A stretch of DNA of 64,000 bases from an uncultured Pontibacter sp. (GCA_947499125.1 CANMMP010000001.1:1240001-1304000); one strand, 5' to 3'; numbered from the stretch's first letter, positions 1 to 12,104 are shown. A program made the numbers and translations. The notes: generated from the letters alone by a model not told the origin.

Positions 1-1001
1 TTCTCATTACTATTTTCAGAAAATCGGTACTTAACCAGATCCGCCTCTGGACTGAGAGCACCACTACCAAATTTGATAATTTTATAGTTGGCAGCTTTGC
101 TCGTTTCGGGATACCTGTGCTGCATTTTATAGTTATTTATATCGGGCTAAACTACCTGACTTTCTCGCTGAGAGGTGAACGCATACTTCTTATCGCCACC
201 ACGGTAGCCATTACTATTATGGTTATCCGGTTTATCACCAACTCACTTATCCTGCTGGTTAGGTCCTATTTCCGGCGGAAGTACCCCGATAAGAGTCATG
301 TGAACGAGGTTGGTGCCATTAGCCTGGTCATAAACATGGTGATATGGTTTATCGGCCTCGGGTTCTTGTTTGATAACATGGGCTACGACCTGACTGCTAT
401 TATTGCCGGCTTAGGTATAGGTGGTATTGCTGTAGCATTGGCCGCACAAAACATTCTCGGTGACCTTTTCAATTACTTTGTGATTTTCCTGGATAAGCCT
501 TTCGAAGTAGGTGATTCTATTGCAGTGGGCGACAAGACCGGGACCATAGAAAAAATAGGCGTTAAGACCACCCGTCTTAAAAGCCTAACCGGAGAGCAAC
601 TTATTATTGCCAACAGCGACCTGACCGGCTCACGAATCCATAACTTTAAGCGCATGCAGCGCCGCCGCGTAGAGTTTACCCTCGGGGTTGCCTACGAAAC
701 TGACTATAAGCAACTGGAAGCCATTCCTACCCTGATCAAAGAGATAATTGAAGCACAGCAACCAGTTGAGTTTGAAAGAGTACACTTCGCTACGTTTGGC
801 GCTTCTACCCTCGATTATGTTATAGTTTACCATGTGCTTACATCCGATTTTAAGAAGCACATGGATATTAAGCATACTATAAACATGAACATATTTAAAG
901 AATTTCAGCAGCGCGAGATCGATATAGCCTACCCTACCCAAAGACTTTATGTTGTTAACGACCAGCCTACTGAAGAAGAACAGGCTACAATTGACAGGTA
1001 A
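1..1001 (+). CDS. MscS-family mechanosensitive channel, 5' end outside window
   Basis: The reading frame is open from the first bases of the window (frame beginning at base 3), so this is the C-terminal part of a larger protein; a GTG at 117 is only an internal candidate start. Two or three hydrophobic segments precede the MscS pore and beta-domain signature: a glycine/alanine-rich helix (GLGIGGIAVALAAQNILGDL) followed by FLDKPFEVGDSI and GTIEKIGVKTTRL. Members of this family form inner-membrane heptameric channels that release solutes on osmotic downshock. The C-terminal alpha/beta domain (VEFTLGVAYETD) is complete. A terminator-like hairpin follows. Family assignment is secure; gating and ion preference cannot be judged. 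Confidence 0.9.
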   Translation, partial: LITIFRKSVLNQIRLWTESTTTKFDNFIVGSFARFGIPVLHFIVIYIGLNYLTFSLRGERILLIATTVAITIMVIRFITNSLILLVRSYFRRKYPDKSHVNEVGAISLVINMVIWFIGLGFLFDNMGYDLTAIIAGLGIGGIAVALAAQNILGDLFNYFVIFLDKPFEVGDSIAVGDKTGTIEKIGVKTTRLKSLTGEQLIIANSDLTGSRIHNFKRMQRRRVEFTLGVAYETDYKQLEAIPTLIKEIIEAQQPVEFERVHFATFGASTLDYVIVYHVLTSDFKKHMDIKHTINMNIFKEFQQREIDIAYPTQRLYVVNDQPTEEEQATIDR

Positions 1002-1033
1002 AAGCCCTTTTAGATTTTTAAAAGTATAGCCAA

Positions 1034-1062
1034 AGCAACGGGATTTATTCTGTTGCTTTTTT
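1034..1062 (+). terminator. Rho-independent terminator after MscS gene
   Basis: The 6-bp stem AGCAAC (1034-1039) pairs with GTTGCT (1052-1057) and runs into six T residues. It lies 33 bases after the MscS stop codon and before dnaE. Confidence 0.6.
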
Positions 1063-1205
1063 GTTAGGTCAAAGACAACTTTGGGTTTGAAAGGTGGTTC
1101 GTTTTTACGTAATTTTAACATCCCGAAAAATACCGGAAAGTATAGTTTACACTTTACTCCAAGGTCGTTACTAATTCATCATTCGTTATTACTAATCCCG
1201 CTTAA

Positions 1206-4826
<3,621 letters not shown>

Positions 4827-4887
4827 GACTAAGATTTTTAAGATTATAGGATTTGCAGGATTTATAGCTGTGAACCCGAAAGTATAG

Positions 4888-4920
4888 AGAGGTGCGCTGC
4901 GTTAGTGGCGCACCTCTTTT
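4888..4920 (+). terminator. Terminator of dnaE
   Basis: A 10-bp GC-rich stem, AGAGGTGCGC (4888-4897) with GCGCACCTCT (4908-4917), is followed by T residues. It lies about 60 bases after the dnaE stop. Confidence 0.8.
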
Positions 4921-4944
4921 GTTTCGGTTTAGCTCCTACTCTTT

Positions 4945-5068
4945 TGCTCATTCGGACATCCCTGTCCGAATGCTCTCTGCTGGGGACATCCTTGTCCCCT
5001 TAGTTCAGTAAACGCGGACGTGGACGTCCGCAGCAGATGGGTTTCGGACATGGATGTCCGAAACAGCA
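4945..5068. repeat. Four REP-like hairpins flanked by TGCT/AGCA, upstream of RAYT gene
   Basis: Four imperfect palindromes lie in about 120 bases: TTCGGACATCCCTGTCCGAA (4951-4970), GGGGACATCCTTGTCCCC (4982-4999), GCGGACGTGGACGTCCGC (5014-5031) and one with core GGACATGGATGTCC (5042-5063). The first two are preceded by TGCT (4945-4948, 4978-4981). The last two are followed by AGCA (5032-5035, 5065-5068), so they are the same unit inverted. This direct-direct-inverted-inverted layout next to a RAYT gene matches a REP/BIME cluster. The assignment as RAYT substrate is inferred. Confidence 0.75.
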
Positions 5069-5095
5069 AATTGCAGTATAAAGTATAGTTACCTT

Positions 5096-5641
5096 ATGGG
5101 ATTGAAAAACAGAATTGTACCTGACGGTTTATACTTCCTGACGATGACGGTGGTAGACTGGGTAGACATTTTCACACGTCCTGTTTACAAACACATTATA
5201 GTTGATGCGCTGAAATTTTGCCAGGAGAAGAAAGGGTTAGAGCTATACGCATGGGTTTTGATGAGCAACCACTTGCACTTGATCGCCGCTGCTGATGAAG
5301 GCAAAAACCTATCAGATATACTTCGTGATTTTAAAGGTTATACGAGCCGAAAAATTATAGCTACCATACAGGAAGAGCCCGAAAGTCGTAGGCAATGGCT
5401 GTTGCACCGATTTGAGTTTAATGCGAAGCTAAACCCAAAAGTGCGGCACTTCAAAGTATGGCAGGAAGGCAACGAAGCAAAAGAACTTTTAAGCAATGCC
5501 TTTATAGATCAGAAACTGGATTATATCCATCAAAACCCGGTGCGTGCAGAGTGGGTTAATGAGCCGGAACATTACCGCTATAGTTCTGCTACAAACTATG
5601 CAGGGGCATATAGTTTACTTCCTGTTATACTTGTCACCTGA
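5096..5641 (+). CDS. REP-associated tyrosine transposase (RAYT, IS200-like Y1 HUH family)
   Basis: 181 residues from the ATG at 5096. It has the Y1-transposase fold: an HUH-type histidine pair in MSNHLHLI (His59, His61), a candidate nucleophilic Tyr82 in FKGYTSRKI, and the typical RAYT C-terminus YIHQNPVRAEWV followed by YRYSSATNYAG (residues 144-170). RAYTs are single-copy, domesticated relatives of IS200/IS605 transposases that bind and cut REP hairpins. Four hairpins with TGCT/AGCA flanks lie directly upstream, supporting the assignment. An in-frame ATG at 5054 lies inside the fourth hairpin and would add 14 residues unlike the family, so the later start is preferred. No flanking transposon ends are seen, as expected for a non-autonomous host-fixed gene. 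Confidence 0.88.
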   Translation: MGLKNRIVPDGLYFLTMTVVDWVDIFTRPVYKHIIVDALKFCQEKKGLELYAWVLMSNHLHLIAAADEGKNLSDILRDFKGYTSRKIIATIQEEPESRRQWLLHRFEFNAKLNPKVRHFKVWQEGNEAKELLSNAFIDQKLDYIHQNPVRAEWVNEPEHYRYSSATNYAGAYSLLPVILVT

Positions 5642-5765
5642 TCAGAAACAGACGTTATACTTTGCATCTAAAACTATAAAGGCCTTACTCAAAACAATTC
5701 GCTTACACAGCTGTTATTCCTTTCATTTATACTTTTAATCAATACAATCGTAGGTATAAGGTATT

Positions 5766-5800
5766 AGCCCGACACCTTGTCAGGTGTTATAGTTTGGGCT
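5766..5800. repeat. Nested inverted repeat upstream of trxA
   Basis: ACACCT (5772-5777) pairs with AGGTGT (5782-5787), and the outer arms AGCCC (5766-5770) and GGGCT (5796-5800) also match. It lies in the 229-base gap between the RAYT gene and trxA and could be another small dispersed palindrome or a transcription end. There is no clear T tract. Confidence 0.4.
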
Positions 5801-5870
5801 GAAATTTGCCGAACCTATAATAGTTACTATATTTATAACACAGAATTTAACAAACAAAAACGCTAAAGTT

Positions 5871-6197
5871 ATGGCTAACAAAGCAATAGAAATCACAGAT
5901 TCGAATTTTGATGAGATCATCAATTCAGATAAGCCGGTGCTGGTAGACTTTTGGGCAGAGTGGTGCGGACCATGCCGTATGGTAGGCCCGATCGTAGAAG
6001 AGCTGGCCGGCGATTACGAAGGCAAAGCTGTTATCGGAAAAGTTGACGTAGATGCCAACCCGCAGACTTCTGCTAAATTTGGTATCCGCAGCATCCCGAC
6101 GCTATTGGTTTTCAAGAACGGTGAAGTAGTAGATAAGCAGGTAGGCGCAGTGCCTAAAAACGTGCTTGCTCAAAAGCTTGATGCTCAAATGGCGTAA
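5871..6197 (+). CDS. trxA: Thioredoxin
   Basis: A 108-residue cytoplasmic thioredoxin with the canonical active site WCGPC (Cys32, Cys35), the DFWAEWC strand-turn and the cis-proline loop IRSIPT. It is a general protein disulfide reductase that receives electrons from thioredoxin reductase. Length and motifs fit standard TrxA, with no fusion or signal peptide. It appears monocistronic, with an AT-rich upstream region and a strong terminator immediately downstream shared with the convergent gene. Confidence 0.97.
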   Translation: MANKAIEITDSNFDEIINSDKPVLVDFWAEWCGPCRMVGPIVEELAGDYEGKAVIGKVDVDANPQTSAKFGIRSIPTLLVFKNGEVVDKQVGAVPKNVLAQKLDAQMA

Positions 6198-6210
6198 GCA
6201 ATTATAATAT

Positions 6211-6248
6211 AAAAAAGCCCCTTCTGTTTAGTCAGAAGGGGCTTTTTT
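6211..6248. terminator. Bidirectional terminator between trxA and DUF421 gene
   Basis: A 16-bp perfect stem (6211-6226 with 6233-6248), with A residues on one side and T residues on the other and the core GCCCCTTCTG/CAGAAGGGGC. It is suited to end transcription of both convergent genes. Confidence 0.9.
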
Positions 6249-6253
6249 ATGCG

Positions 6254-6754
6254 CTATTCTTTTTTACAGATAATACTGATGTTGCCGTTCCGCTCTAAAT
6301 GGGCTGTTTCGATATGAGAGATATCGGTACTGCCGCCATGTATGCGCACGGCCTCCAGCAGATCGTTTTCGGTAACGCTATACTTTTGCAGGGCTTCGTG
6401 TTGCATTTCACCATCCTTCACTAAAACTACCGGCTTTCCTTTTACAAAGTTGCCTAATCCGTTTGATGTGTGATAGGCCAGCGTAGCTAAGCCTCGGTGC
6501 AGTAATACTAACACTAAAGCTGCTGCCAATGTGGGCCAGAAAGGCGAATTACCTGTAATGGCACGGCTAAGTATAGAGCCGAAGATAATACCAAGTATAA
6601 TATCGAAGGCAGTATGTTTGCCGAAAACACGCTGGTTGCCAACCCGAACTATAAGCAAAGCGGCAAAGAAAACGCCAACGGCCCGTGCCGACATCTGCCA
6701 CCACGTCAGGGTATTATCATGAATCCCGAATATGTAATTAAACCACTCCTCCAT
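6254..6754 (-). CDS. DUF421 / YetF-like membrane protein
   Basis: 166 residues: three hydrophobic segments in the first about 95 residues (TWWQMSARAVGVFFAALLIV, FDIILGIIFGSILSRAITG and a third near 76-92), then a small alpha/beta domain with the family pattern KGKPVVLVKDGEM and NDLLEAVRIHGG. These features match the DUF421 family, inner-membrane proteins with a conserved cytoplasmic C-terminal domain whose biochemical role is not settled. It ends five bases from the shared terminator with trxA and is separated from the next minus-strand gene by about 40 bases, so co-transcription with that gene is possible. Confidence 0.85.
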   Translation of the reverse strand: MEEWFNYIFGIHDNTLTWWQMSARAVGVFFAALLIVRVGNQRVFGKHTAFDIILGIIFGSILSRAITGNSPFWPTLAAALVLVLLHRGLATLAYHTSNGLGNFVKGKPVVLVKDGEMQHEALQKYSVTENDLLEAVRIHGGSTDISHIETAHLERNGNISIICKKE

Positions 6755-6795
6755 TTGCCATACCCAACGCAGGGCACAACTATAAAGTTATAGGT

Positions 6796-8718
6796 TTACT
6801 CGCAGGCGCACAGCTCTTTATCGAGAAGGCAAAGTGTTTCGTAGGTTTGTTTTGTTTCCTGCAGCAGCTTCTGGAGTTGTTTTGTATACTCTTCCACTTT
6901 TGGCAACTGCACAATTTCAGGCTTCTGCTTTGTAAGTTCGTCCAGGGCTTTTATCGACCTGGCAAAGGCGTCGCTCTTCTCGCTGATGCGGGCATAGTAA
7001 CTATCCAAACCACTTTCGGAGGTGGCTACTGCGGTGGCCTGCAGGTTATTCTGGAAGCATAATTGCCAGCGCAGGTACGTAAACACCTGCTGTTCGGCAT
7101 TGTAGCGCAGTTCGTTCATGGTATGTACGGCTTCGCGCAGCTTAAAACTTTCGTAACGTTTGTTGTAAGCGGTTACAGCATCACGCACTTTATCGCGGCA
7201 GCTCAGGCAGTTGCTGGCGCTGGCTTTGTCCTGGAGAGTATTTCGTACTGCAATTGTTTCGTCGGAAGCCGGCGTATCAGCCAGTTTTCTAACATTGTTC
7301 TCAAATACAGTTTTATACTGCAGGTCCTCCAGCTTCGCTTTTAACCTTATAATTGCCTCCCCTTCTACTGATGCAGAAAGCAGGTCAGGGCGCGGAAGCT
7401 CTACAGCGTATAGTTTGGCCAAAGCAGCTTCACGTTTTTCAGGAGTGCTGTAACTGTCCGGGTCATTTTCGAGCTCGCGCAGGGTGTTTACCAGCAGCTT
7501 CCCGCTTTTCAGGTTATGGTCGGCTTCTAAGTATAGATCAGCATTAGTAAGTATGGCCTGATACTCGGGCTTGAAGATATTTTTATAGGCACTGTTGTTC
7601 TTAAATTCCTTTTCGCGGGCATCCTGGGTGGTTCGCAGGCGCTTGTATTCCTGTATAATAGCAAACAGGTTTTTGGCGTTGATCTCGGGGCTATTATTTC
7701 TATAGTTCAGCCTGTAGATGTTCAGGTGCTGCTTCATTTCGGCAAATACTCTCAGGAACTCTACAAAGAGTTTTTCCTGGCGGTAGGTCTCGTCATTTAC
7801 CAGTTGTTGCTCGTAAGCGGCCTGTATCTTTTGTTTGCGCTTTTCTATCAGGTCCAGCGTCACTTCGTCGCCGGTCAGCACATCCATTTTATAAAGCGAT
7901 TTATAGTTGGCCACCACCATGTATGGGTAATCCTTATAGTTGGTCATTTCCTCCAACATGCGGCGTTCCAGCTTATTCGGGTTTTTAGACAGGTAATCGG
8001 CCAGGCGGGCTGATTTTATAGTAACTGTTTTTACATCGCCGGGCACAAACACATATACTTTTACCGAGTGCAGTCGTGTGTCGAAATCCTGGCCTTCATA
8101 CAGTCTTATAGTGGAGCTAAAGCGATATTCGCGTTTACTGGTGCGGGTATTCAGCAAATTTCCGAACTCCCCTACCAATGCCAGCACGGCCCCGGTTGGC
8201 GTAGTAAGCTTAGACAGATTTACCAGTTGGTTGGCTACTAAGTTAAATACCTGGTCGCCTTCATCGTTTGTTATGGCCTTTGCGCTTATAGTTGCATCAA
8301 TGCTATGCCTAGTCGATGAAAGTGGCAGTTTATCTATTATCCGGACCACTTCCAGGTTATCGCTTACCTGTGTTTTATAGTTCTTTTTATCCTGATCAAC
8401 ATAAAAGTTATAGAGCGGGTACACGATCTCGTCGTTGCCGAAAAGCTTCATGTTCTTTACCTGTGCCGTAATAAATAAATACTCCAGTTGGTTCCGGTAA
8501 CGCTTTTTATTCCGTTTAACGCCACGCTCCAGTTCGTTGAGCACACGCGTAAACTTACTGCCATTAAAAAGGTAAATGTCGGTGCTCAGGTATTGCCACT
8601 CATCCGAGAACTCGTAAGGGTCGGTGTAAGTATAACCAAGCCGGGTTTCGATGTTCTTTTGGGCAAGCAAAGGCAGGCTTATCAGCAGAAAAAATAATAA
8701 AAATATAAAATTTCTCAT
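6796..8718 (-). CDS. Secreted protein of unknown function, 640 residues
   Basis: It has a clear N-terminal signal peptide (hydrophobic residues 4-17, then LLAQ as the cleavage context), so it is exported. The rest is soluble and mostly helical, charged and coiled-coil-like from about residue 280 onward. A CxxC pair is present (NCLSCRDKVRD, about residues 499-509), and the C-terminus is cysteine rich (LCLLDKELCACE). I do not recognise the family. It lies directly upstream, on the minus strand, of the DUF421 gene, and its promoter region faces the DUF5329 gene at 8883. Codon use and TATAGTT-type words are like the neighbours, so recent acquisition is unlikely. Confidence 0.8.
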   Translation of the reverse strand: MRNFIFLLFFLLISLPLLAQKNIETRLGYTYTDPYEFSDEWQYLSTDIYLFNGSKFTRVLNELERGVKRNKKRYRNQLEYLFITAQVKNMKLFGNDEIVYPLYNFYVDQDKKNYKTQVSDNLEVVRIIDKLPLSSTRHSIDATISAKAITNDEGDQVFNLVANQLVNLSKLTTPTGAVLALVGEFGNLLNTRTSKREYRFSSTIRLYEGQDFDTRLHSVKVYVFVPGDVKTVTIKSARLADYLSKNPNKLERRMLEEMTNYKDYPYMVVANYKSLYKMDVLTGDEVTLDLIEKRKQKIQAAYEQQLVNDETYRQEKLFVEFLRVFAEMKQHLNIYRLNYRNNSPEINAKNLFAIIQEYKRLRTTQDAREKEFKNNSAYKNIFKPEYQAILTNADLYLEADHNLKSGKLLVNTLRELENDPDSYSTPEKREAALAKLYAVELPRPDLLSASVEGEAIIRLKAKLEDLQYKTVFENNVRKLADTPASDETIAVRNTLQDKASASNCLSCRDKVRDAVTAYNKRYESFKLREAVHTMNELRYNAEQQVFTYLRWQLCFQNNLQATAVATSESGLDSYYARISEKSDAFARSIKALDELTKQKPEIVQLPKVEEYTKQLQKLLQETKQTYETLCLLDKELCACE

Positions 8719-8882
8719 GAATCAGTACTTAATGAAAGAGCCGGTCATACGTATACAACCTGTAAGTGCATAGTCGCAAGTATAGGCAACATAACGCCAG
8801 AGTCGCGACTATAGTGCTTTAAAATTGCGAATAAATTCTTAAGCATCACATACCTGACACATAAAACAAACTATAAAAAACC

Positions 8883-9284
8883 ATGAAAAACCTTACAGCA
8901 ATTGCCTTAATTATACTTTGCCTTGCAGCAGTGCAACCGGCTTTGGCCCAGAACCCCAATGGTACTATTAACACAACTGCCTCAACCACCAAAAGCGCCC
9001 TTACCGAAAGCGATAAAATTGGCCAATTGATAACCGAAGTACGCAATATGGAAGGTGCTACTTTTATCCGGAATGGCAGCGAGCACAGTTGCCAGGAAGC
9101 AGCCGACCACCTGCAGGCTAAATGGGAAAAGCACGGAAGCAAAATAAAAACTGCCGACGACTTTATTGTTCATCTTGCTACCAAATCATCTATGAGTGGG
9201 GAGATGTATAAGATCCGCTTTACTGATGGTCGGGAAGTAAACACAGCAGACATATTACGTGAGCGCCTTTTACAATTAAAGTAA
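8883..9284 (+). CDS. DUF5329-like small exported protein
   Basis: 133 residues with a signal peptide (cleavage likely after ALA-Q near residue 22). The mature part contains a pattern I associate with DUF5329: a helix, then FIRNGSEHSCQEAADHL, KIKTADDFIVHLATKSSMSG and a short beta segment YKIRFTDGREV. The function of that family is not established to my knowledge. The gene is divergent from the 640-residue secreted protein, and AACTATAAAA lies just upstream of the start. The next gene starts 83 bases downstream on the same strand. Confidence 0.75.
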   Translation: MKNLTAIALIILCLAAVQPALAQNPNGTINTTASTTKSALTESDKIGQLITEVRNMEGATFIRNGSEHSCQEAADHLQAKWEKHGSKIKTADDFIVHLATKSSMSGEMYKIRFTDGREVNTADILRERLLQLK

Positions 9285-9367
9285 GGTTACCCGCGTTATT
9301 CTTTCTATTACATATGAGCAATATTTCATAAACACGTGGCCTTTGGGCTTCGTAAAGAGTTTAAAGA

Positions 9368-9751
9368 ATGACAACGTCTATGCTACAATTGTTAGAAGAA
9401 TCGAAGGGCGACCTGGTTGCTTTCAGGATATCGGGCCACGTTGATAAGAACGACTACGATATAATGCTGCCTATTTTAGAGGAAAAGATACGACAGTATG
9501 GCAAAATAAGCGTGTATGCAGAAATGCAGGAAATAGAGGATTATACTTTAAAAGCGCTTTGGGAAGATCTGAAATTTGACTTTAAACATGCCGGCGATTT
9601 TAAAAAAGCAGCCCTGGTAGGCGAACAAAAGTGGCTGGACTGGTTAACTATAGCGGCATCGCCGTTTACAACCGCCAAAGTAAAACACTTTACCTTAGAG
9701 CAACGCCAGCAGGCCCTGGAGTGGGTAAGCACCCCTGAAACAGACGAATAA
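9368..9751 (+). CDS. STAS/SEC14-like (SpoIIAA-like) protein
   Basis: 127 residues, no signal peptide. The sequence runs LVAFRISGHVDKNDYDIMLP, KISVYAEMQEIEDYTLKALWEDLKF, FKKAALVGEQKWLDWLT and AKVKHFTLEQRQQALEW. This alternating strand/helix pattern is typical of SpoIIAA-like STAS/SEC14 proteins (formerly DUF3478). Members are cytoplasmic and of unclear function. A strong convergent terminator follows. The assignment rests on overall pattern only. Confidence 0.75.
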   Translation: MTTSMLQLLEESKGDLVAFRISGHVDKNDYDIMLPILEEKIRQYGKISVYAEMQEIEDYTLKALWEDLKFDFKHAGDFKKAALVGEQKWLDWLTIAASPFTTAKVKHFTLEQRQQALEWVSTPETDE

Positions 9752-9773
9752 TTACTCATTTATACTTAAAACA

Positions 9774-9808
9774 GCAGCGGCTATACTTTATGCAAGTATA
9801 GCCGCTGC
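9774..9808. terminator. Bidirectional terminator with embedded AAGTATA word
   Basis: A 15-bp perfect stem, GCAGCGGCTATACTT (9774-9788) with its complement (9794-9808), between the convergent genes ending at 9751 and 9832. The loop-proximal half of the stem is TATACTT/AAGTATA, the iterated word of this genome. There is no long T tract. Confidence 0.65.
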
Positions 9809-9831
9809 CGCTTTAATCGTTTGATACTTCA

Positions 9832-10872
9832 CTACTCTTTATAAATAGCTACTTCCGATTTACCTTTTTTGATATAACCTCGATACATGCCTGCCGAGTT
9901 GAAAGGCATGCTAAAGTTACCGTTCCGGTCTACAGCTATTACACCGCCTTCGCCACCGCGCTTTACCAGTTTATTCATCACTACTTCGTCGGCAGCTTTC
10001 TTTAAACTATAGCCTTTATACTCCATTAGTGCCGCAATGTCGTGGGCAACTACCGAGCGTATAAAGTATTCGCCATGCCCCGTTGCAGATACTGCACAGG
10101 TGTTGTTATCAGCATAAGTACCGGCACCTATAATAGGTACATCGCCTACACGGCCATAGCGTTTGTTTGTCATGCCGCCTGTTGATGTGGCCGCTGCCAG
10201 GTTGCCAAAAGCATCGAGTGCTACAGCGCCCACTGTTCCGAACTTCTCACCTTCCACAAAAATATTTTCGGTGCTGCCTGTAGTAGTGCTGTCGTGGTCG
10301 AGCTGCATTTTCTCGCCGTCTTTTTCTTTTAGTTTCTTTAATTGCTGGTAACGGGTCTCAGTTCTGAAGTATGCCGGATCTACTATTTCAAGGCCTTTCT
10401 CTTTCGCAAATTTTTCAGCACCCGGGCCTATCATCATCACGTGTTCCGATTTCTCCATAACGGCGCGTGCGGCTGTAATAGGGTTTTTAACAGTTGTAAG
10501 GCTGGCTACGGCACCTGCTTTGCCAGTCTTGCCGTCCATAATGGCAGCATCCAGTTCATTCTTGCCTTCGTTTGTAAACACAGCACCTTTTCCGGCATTA
10601 AATAACGGCGAGTTTTCCATTATGCGCACGGTTGCTTCCACGGCATCGAGGCTGGTACCGCCTTTCTCCAGTATAGCATAGCCGGTTTGCAGCGCCTGGT
10701 TCAATACTTCCTTATAAGCTTTCTCCTTTTCCGGGGTCATGTTGGCTTTGGTTATAGTTCCGGCACCGCCATGTATAACCAGTGTTATCTTATTATAGGC
10801 GGGTTTGGTTTGCGCCATGCTTAGCAGCGATGTCAGCATAAACAGACACAAAAAGTATAGTTGCTTTTTCAT
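9832..10872 (-). CDS. Isoaspartyl peptidase / L-asparaginase (Ntn hydrolase), exported
   Basis: A type 2 asparaginase of the N-terminal nucleophile family. It has a signal peptide (KKQLYFLCLFMLTSLLSMAQ) and then the family start LVIHGGAGTI. The autocleavage site is GTVGAVALDAFGN; the catalytic Thr is residue 213 from this start. The substrate loop STGGMTNKRYGRVGDVP and the glycine-rich GAGTYAD are intact. The enzyme self-cleaves into alpha and beta chains and hydrolyses beta-aspartyl dipeptides or asparagine; export to the periplasm is predicted. The ATG at 10872 is preferred over one five codons upstream because it gives a standard Lys-Lys signal peptide. It appears to be a single gene, with a 309-base gap on its promoter side. 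Confidence 0.93.
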   Translation of the reverse strand: MKKQLYFLCLFMLTSLLSMAQTKPAYNKITLVIHGGAGTITKANMTPEKEKAYKEVLNQALQTGYAILEKGGTSLDAVEATVRIMENSPLFNAGKGAVFTNEGKNELDAAIMDGKTGKAGAVASLTTVKNPITAARAVMEKSEHVMMIGPGAEKFAKEKGLEIVDPAYFRTETRYQQLKKLKEKDGEKMQLDHDSTTTGSTENIFVEGEKFGTVGAVALDAFGNLAAATSTGGMTNKRYGRVGDVPIIGAGTYADNNTCAVSATGHGEYFIRSVVAHDIAALMEYKGYSLKKAADEVVMNKLVKRGGEGGVIAVDRNGNFSMPFNSAGMYRGYIKKGKSEVAIYKE

Positions 10873-10887
10873 GAGGTTGAGGTTCAA

Positions 10888-11196
10888 GTATAAAGTATAC
10901 CTATAAAGTTAATCGATTTTAGCAGAAACGGTAATGTATAGAGTTAGTTAACCTTAATTATGTCAGAAGCCAAAGTATAAATTCTCAATTCTAAATTAAC
11001 CAATTTCAGATTTGGTTTTACTTGAGTCCAGGCATGTTACATTTAATATTTAATTAGCACAACACCATGGAATAAAGGCTGTTTAAACATACTGATTTAG
11101 CTATTTAGCTTTGCTTTCACCTGCGGTTTTTTACATCTTTGCACATCATAGTTTTAATTTTTACGATCTATCAACCATTAATCTAAAGTAAAACAC
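10888..11196. other. Intergenic promoter region between asparaginase and OmpA-like gene
   Basis: No gene was found in these 309 bases. The region is AT-rich, contains TATACTT/AAGTATA words near 10890-10900, and holds promoter elements for the two divergent genes. Confidence 0.6.
11110..11141 (+). promoter_or_regulatory. Bacteroidota-type promoter for OmpA-like lipoprotein gene
   Basis: A TTTG box at 11110-11113 and CATCTTTG at 11134-11141 are 20 bases apart. This matches the Bacteroidota -33 TTTG / -7 TAnnTTTG consensus with one mismatch in the -7 element. The predicted start of transcription would leave a leader of about 50 bases before the ATG at 11197. Confidence 0.5.
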
Positions 11197-11913
11197 ATGA
11201 AATTTAATTTTGTAAAAGCTTCTTTTTCTGTGCTGCTATGCACAGCTATGCTGTCTTCTTGCGTATCGTCTAAAAAGTACGAAGACCTGAAGGCGAGCAA
11301 CGAAGCACTGGCTGCTGAGCAAGCTGCATCTAAGCAGAAGGTTGACGAACTATCTGCATCGCTGAAAGAGCGTGAGCAGTCGCTTGCTGATATGGAGCGT
11401 AAAATGAACGAGCAGCAAAAAGCGCTTGACAACCTGAAAAATGACGTAAACACTGCGCTGCAAGGCTTTAACCAAGGCGACCTAAGTGTTGAAGTTAGAG
11501 ACGGTAAAGTATATGTTTCGATGTCGGACAAGCTACTATTTAACACTGGTAGCACTAAAGTAAATTCTGGTGGCCAGAAAGCCCTTGACCAATTGGTTGA
11601 TGTGCTGAAGAAAAACCAGGAAGTTGGTGTGATGGTAGAAGGCCACACAGATGACGTTGAAGTACTTCCGGGCACAAAGAAAATTGCTGACAACTGGGAC
11701 CTGAGCGTACTGCGTGCAACTGAAATCACACGTCTGCTAACGCAAAAAGGCTTATCTCCGGACAGAGTTACACCTGCAGGCCGCGCTTACTACGAGCCAG
11801 CCGACACTGGTCGTACTGCTGCTGCTAAAGCTAAGAACCGCCGTACTGAGATCATCCTGACTCCAGACCTTACTGAAGTTTACAAGATCTTAGGTATCCA
11901 GGCTCAGAAATAA
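11197..11913 (+). CDS. OmpA-family peptidoglycan-binding lipoprotein
   Basis: 238 residues. It has a lipoprotein signal with lipobox LSSC (Cys22), then a coiled coil from about residue 30 to 90 (KKYEDLKASNEALAAEQAAS onward), then an OmpA C-terminal domain. That domain carries LFNTGSTKVNSGGQKALDQL, EGHTDD and AKNRRTEI, the residues that bind diaminopimelate in peptidoglycan. It probably anchors the outer membrane to the cell wall. Codons are strongly biased (CTG, AAA, GAC), consistent with high expression, and both a promoter and a strong terminator are visible, so it is likely an abundant single-gene transcript. Confidence 0.93.
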   Translation: MKFNFVKASFSVLLCTAMLSSCVSSKKYEDLKASNEALAAEQAASKQKVDELSASLKEREQSLADMERKMNEQQKALDNLKNDVNTALQGFNQGDLSVEVRDGKVYVSMSDKLLFNTGSTKVNSGGQKALDQLVDVLKKNQEVGVMVEGHTDDVEVLPGTKKIADNWDLSVLRATEITRLLTQKGLSPDRVTPAGRAYYEPADTGRTAAAKAKNRRTEIILTPDLTEVYKILGIQAQK

Positions 11914-11934
11914 GCTAAGCCAACTATAAAACAG

Positions 11935-11970
11935 AAAGCCGCTGCCTTGTAAAAGGGCAGCGGCTTTTTT
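11935..11970 (+). terminator. Terminator of OmpA-like gene
   Basis: The stem AAAGCCGCTGCC (11935-11946) pairs with GGCAGCGGCTTT (11956-11967) and is followed by T residues. It is a classic intrinsic terminator. Confidence 0.9.
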
Positions 11971-12104
11971 ATGTTATCAGAACTAAGATCTATAGGATCT
12001 GAGGAATTACAGGATCTGGCTAAATCAAACTCTCATATCTGATTGATTTTGCAGGAACATAAAGCTTTGATTCTTATACTTTTGCAGAGCGAACAATCAA
12101 CTAT

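Noticed and set aside
5054..5095. Upstream ATG extending the RAYT gene by 14 codons
   Set aside because: It lies inside the fourth hairpin and adds residues not found at the start of RAYT proteins; ATG at 5096 fits the family.
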